The notes under the pieces are model-generated. The model worked only from the letters and a program-made list of their open reading frames with translations. It was not told the origin of the DNA and did not search any database. This document shows, piece after piece, positions 59,669 to 64,000 of a DNA stretch of 64,000 nt. The stretch's first letter is position 1; every line of letters starts with the position of its first letter. Origin of the DNA: Diadema setosum (Eukaryota > Echinodermata > Echinoidea > Diadematoida > Diadematidae). The stretch lies in NCBI GenBank assembly GCA_033980235.1, contig CM067069.1, forward strand, positions 22,072,034 to 22,136,033. The letters run 5' to 3'. The translations under genes and the position numbers were made by a program.

Positions 59669-59841
59669 AGTATTACAGGGGGGGGGGATGGGGGCAGTCG
59701 CCCCCTTAAGATTCTCAATGATTCTGAGTGCACAAGACTTATCACTTACATTCCGAAAAAAAATCAAAAGTTCCGTCATGTAAAAGGGGAATATCTCCTT
59801 TTAATCAACCCTTTCCTCTCTCGGTTTCCCCGATCATTTTT

Positions 59842-61190
59842 ATGCCTCCGCCACGAAGTGGTGCCGGAGGCATTATGTTTTCGGGTTGTCCGTCCGTCTG
59901 TCCGTCCTTCCGTCCGTCCATCCGTCCGTCCGTCCGTCCTTCCGTCCGTCCGTCCGTCCTTCCGTCCGTCCGTCCGTCCGTCCGTCCTTCCGTCCGTCCG
60001 TAATGAATTTTGTGGACAAGGTAACTATCGAAACCTGTTGAGGTATCCTAATGAAACTTGGCATGTATGTGTATTAGGGGGTGAAGTTGTGCCTATCAAC
60101 TTTTGGGTGCACATGCTCAAGGTCAAAGGTCAAAAGGTCAAGGTCAAATACATAAAATTTCACTATTTCCACCATATCTATTGAATGCCTGAAGATATTT
60201 TCTTGAAACTTAGTGTATACATGTTTTACCCAATTAAGATTCTCTGGTGAAGTTTGGGTCATGAGGTCAAAGGTCAAAGGTCAAAAGGTCAGGGTCAAAT
60301 ACATAAAATTTCACTATTTCCACCATATCTATTGAATGCCTGTAGATATTTTCTTGAATCTTAGTGTATACATGTATTACCCAATTAAGATTCTCTGATG
60401 AAAGTTTGGGTCATGAGGTCAAAGGTCAAAGGTCAAAAGGTCAAGTAAAAATATTAAAACTTCTTTTTTTTTCTCCGTGCCTTGAAAAATTGTTCAAGGT
60501 ATCTTCATGGAACATAGTATATACATGTACTGACTGGAAGTGATTATCTAGAGAATGTAGGGTTCATGGGGTCAAAGGTCAAGTGCAAGACTTTAAAATG
60601 TTACTATTACCCTCATATTTATGCAATGCCAGCCGGGTTATTTTTTTACACTTGGTGTATGCGTGTGTAACCTAATAGAAATTCTCTGGAAAGTTTTTTT
60701 TTTCTCTTTTTGCCTCAAAGGTCAAAAGGTCAAAGATCAAGTGAAAGTGCTGAACTAACTTTTTCCTCCATATCTCGGAAGTGGCTCAAGTTACCTTGAA
60801 ACTTGGTACATATTATGCATGTTCTACCTGAAAGTAATTATCTTATGAATTTTAGGGTCAAGGGCCAGATGAAAATGGTAACATTCAATTCAGAAATTGC
60901 ACTTTTTCTCCACACCTGTACCTTGAAAATTACTCAATGCCTAAATGTATGAATGGGTCAAAGTCAAGTTAAAGTCCTTAAATCCCTAGATACATGCTCT
61001 CCTATTCATCCAATTAAACCTACGTCAAGGAAGGTGAACATTCAACACATTTGTGACAAACTTGTCATTCCAATATTTTGCCAATTTTGTGAAAATGTAA
61101 TCACACAGTGTCCACATGTACTATCTAGACCTATTGGGAAAATCATGCATTATGGCGGAGGCATACCAGTCGCCAAAGCGACATTTCTAG
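59842..61190 (+). mobile_element. Family 1 repeat, copy 5 (full length)
   Basis: The clearest 5' hairpin (ATGCCTCCGCCAC and GTGCCGGAGGCAT), a long TCCGTCCG array (59888-60000), several exact AGGTCAAAGGTCA units (from 60118), then GGCGGAGGCATA, the hairpin GTCGCCAAAGCGAC and ATTTCTAG followed by T. In CNTRL intron 7. Confidence 0.75.
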
Positions 61191-61199
61191 TCTTTTAAT

Positions 61200-62530
61200 A
61201 CTTTCCCAAATATTCCATCAAATATGCCTATACGAAATATAGATCTCAATTTCAATTTTAAAAAGGCAAAAGCTCCCTGTACGGGGATGGTGAGGATAGC
61301 ACTCTCCCACGCTTTCTCCCCATCCCCCCCCCCCTCCCGTGCAAACAAGTAGACTATGGCTACACTTCGAGTTTTCCAAACATATACCACATAATGTGCG
61401 CACAAAAACGTTTAACTGCAATCAGAAAATACAGAATCTCCCTCATGTAGGAGGGAGAATAGGGCTTTATGCCTTATCCCCTCCCACCAGATCACTGAAT
61501 TTCAGGTCTGAAAATGTAAAACCACCTCAGTGTGGAAGGAGAAATATCCCTTATGTACGCCCTCGACGTGTGCATGCCTTTTCTGTTTGATTGCTTTACA
61601 ACAGACAGCGTTCATGAAATTCATTGTAATGATTAATACAAGAAGTTTATTCAAATGCTACCACTAATGTCTTTATAGGCACGTTGTTCAATAATAATCC
61701 ACATCAAAATATCCTGCTATCTTAATTAAACAAGTGTGGCCGTTTCAAGTCCATAAGATGCGCAAAAACACGCATCAAACTGCGGCATTTACAACATAAA
61801 AATGCAAAAAGTTCTCACCCTGGGAGGGGGACACACCCTCCCCCTCTTTTTGCTCGGCTCGCTTGGCTCGGTCGCTTCGCTCCCTCACATAGTAATAGCA
61901 TGACCTTGACACCCCCCCCCCCCCAAACTGAAAAACGTTTTCAAGGTATCTTTTTGATGTGATTTTTTTAAATACTTCTTGATTGTTTTGAAAGTGATCT
62001 CTTTTGGGTGATACAATATAATGATCAAACTGGAACCCTAATGACAGTTGAAGATTTTTTTTTTTTTACATCACCCTGCTGTTGGAGGACCTGTCCTTGC
62101 TGAAGAGTAGTGTGAAACAATTCAACAATCCTACCTGAATGAATAACAATCTACCTGAATGAAGTGCTTGTTCCCTTGTAGTGTCACCATTGGTTACACT
62201 GCTACAGGCAGAGGTGATAAAACAGATCTTCTGTTCTGGCAAGAACCAAATATTTAAGTTTGTCTACTACTTTATTTGGTTCAGATGTATGGATCATGTT
62301 CCTGAATATCAGTCTTTTTCCTGAAGATACTGTTTATGCATCTATTTCATCTGTTTCTTCTGGATGGCTGGTAATATCTCTTGCCTCTCTCGTTTGGTCA
62401 TTGTGACAAGAATAATGAGCCGTTACAGAACAGTATTAAAAAAAATCATATCAAAAAGATACCTTGAAATTATGTGTATACCAATGTATACAGAAAAGCA
62501 ACATGACTATTTTGAAATACTTCTGAACAT
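61200..62530. repeat. Repeat C fragments and unassigned DNA
   Basis: Pieces with C-runs and GGCTCGCTTGGCTCGGTCGC, TCGCTTCGCTCCCTCACATA (61260-61560 and 61790-61925). The rest is AT-rich with nothing recognised. Confidence 0.5.
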
Positions 62531-62532
62531 GC

Positions 62533-63250
62533 TACAGTCGAATCCTGTTATAACGAAATGCTTGGGATCACATAAAATTCTTCGTAATAAACGAATTTCA
62601 TTGTACTTCAGCTAGCATTGCTTCGTTGTAAGCAGTCATTCGTTATAAGCGACTTCGTTATAACAGGATTAACCTGTATTGTTTTTATCAATGAATCTAA
62701 GCTTTAGGCCTTAATCTTCTTATTTTTATTTTACATTATGCACCTCCCTTGTCCAAAAAAAGGGGAAAACTTAAATGATAAGTCAGGTCTTTGCGCGATT
62801 CTACATAGTCTACACTACAGCATGTTGATGGCGGCCATCTTGAAAAATGGACGCCATTTTATTTTAAGACATCAAAACATAGTAATATCCTGAAACTAAC
62901 CTCAGATTTGAATTCTCCATCCCTAAAAACCTGTAATGCCCATTTTGGATGTGCTAGGGGGGTTAAAAGTAAGTAAATAGCATTTTCAAGATGGCTGCCG
63001 GCGGCCATCTTGGATTTCCGCGTATATCTCAAATTGCTCAATGCTGACAGAGCTCCAGCATGTGGATTGATAAAATAGAAGGTCTGAACATTCAATATCA
63101 CTTTAAAAAAAAAAACTATAACATTCCAATGCAACCTTAGCCCCAAAATCAGGGTTTGGCTGCCAGACTATTGCAACTAAGAAGATGTCTTGGAGACGTC
63201 AAGGCTACGTCAAGGCAACGTCAAGGCGTCTTCCAGACGAATACGGAGAT
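62533..63250 (-). repeat. Repeat D, right inverted copy
   Basis: Inverse of 58850-59668, including the pogo-like MITE at the matching position. Divergence is moderate. The outer hairpin seen in the left copy is not found here. Confidence 0.65.
62535..62676. mobile_element. pogo-like MITE with TA flanks, second copy
   Basis: 142 bp flanked by TA (62533-62534, 62677-62678). Ends CAGTCGAATCCTGTTATAAC and, inverted, CAGGTTAATCCTGTTATAAC. Confidence 0.7.
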
Positions 63251-64000
63251 GCCAACCATTGCAGATTCTGATTTTTGTACCCTTGTTAAGGTGTTACTGT
63301 AAACAATCGAACAATTATGGAAAAGACAACAACTACACATGTAAAGCAAAAGGAAATGACAGATGATGAGAGGGGAAACTTGACACCCATGCCAGTCATG
63401 CCATGCCAAGCTTGTGCAAATTTCCATGAAATGATAGAAACCATTTACTTGTGGCAGGAGTTCATTATTTTGGCAATAAGGCTTGTAATTGTTTGGATAT
63501 CTTAAATCTTTGAGATTTTTGAGCCCTCAGAAAAAAAGTTGATTTTTAAGATACAGATTGTATGTGTATCAGTAACTTGGTAGAGAAATTATAATGTCTG
63601 ACTGAGTGGTGACTTTGAATTTCATGGAGTTTAATTTAGAAGCTTAAGTGATACAAGTAGTGTTGTGTGTGTTGTGTGTTGTCAGGCAGGGTAAAATCAT
63701 ATTATGAAGCTTACATGAGAAAGAGAAAACCATGCCTGCATAGTTGTCCTGCAGTCAGGTGGCAGGTTTTGAGATAAATATGTCACCTTTTAAAAACATT
63801 TAAAGGAAAGAATAAGCTATAATGTCAAGTGCTTTCAGAAAATCATACTAGAATTTATGATCAACTACAGCATTGCTTGAATCTTTAACATAAATGCTGG
63901 AGTCTAGCAGTGTAACGGTCTTTGACATTGTACCTGCTTATAAATACGGTGCTTACCTGTGATGATAGTGGTAGACGTTTTTTTTTTTTAGTGCCTTGAA
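63251..64000 (+). other. CNTRL intron 7, window end
   Basis: AT-rich, with a T-run at 63979-63990. Nothing recognised. Confidence 0.4.

Noticed and set aside
56073..64000. Further CNTRL exons
   Set aside because: I looked for a phase-1 continuation with coiled-coil composition after an acceptor and found none; the next exon is probably beyond the window.

Overview
This is a window of animal nuclear DNA. It carries parts of two split genes, both on the + strand, buried in dense repetitive DNA. The two proteins, the GT-AG introns, tRNA-derived and LINE retroelements, and the foldback, TTAA and TA-type DNA elements fit an invertebrate deuterostome. An echinoderm is my best guess, but I could not fix the species from sequence alone. 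No operon, CRISPR array, rRNA or functional tRNA gene is visible.

Layout. (1) 329-8796 holds the last six exons of PMPCA, the alpha subunit of the mitochondrial processing peptidase; its 5' exons lie before the window. Its introns contain two copies of a 1.1-kb repeat with short inverted ends, a 3' hairpin and CTAG (family 1), a second family of the same architecture (family 2), and a telomere-like palindromic element. (2) 8797-15360 is AT-rich 3'UTR or intergenic DNA with a TA-flanked pogo-like MITE and a tRNA-derived SINE. (3) 15365-18652 is a decayed minus-strand LINE with endonuclease and reverse transcriptase remains. (4) 19060-38530 is a repeat quarter. It contains fragments of a G/C-run dispersed repeat, a probable solo LTR, a very young two-LTR element with a tRNA-Trp primer site and only 147 bp between its LTRs, and a 1.7-kb insertion made of dozens of small palindromes arranged as one large palindrome. 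It also contains a 4.1-kb inverted-repeat element filled with two tandem repeats, and a 2.3-kb tandem array of about 164-bp units. (5) 38560-42283 is the likely promoter area of the second gene. (6) 42284-56072 holds the first seven coding exons of CNTRL (centriolin), from the start codon through the leucine-rich repeats into the first coiled coil; the gene continues beyond the window. Its introns hold a 3.2-kb TTAA-flanked element with a THAP-like fragment, a 325-bp palindromic MITE nested in family 1, and a CpG-rich MITE. (7) 56073-64000 is one long CNTRL intron with another full family 1 copy lying between inverted copies of another repeat.

The genes are not functionally linked: PMPCA helps cleave mitochondrial presequences, and centriolin is a centrosome/mother-centriole protein. 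Both human genes lie on the long arm of chromosome 9, so their close linkage here may be a remnant of an ancestral linkage group. The most unusual content is the set of non-autonomous elements, several of which have insertion boundaries that can be defined to the base from this sequence alone.
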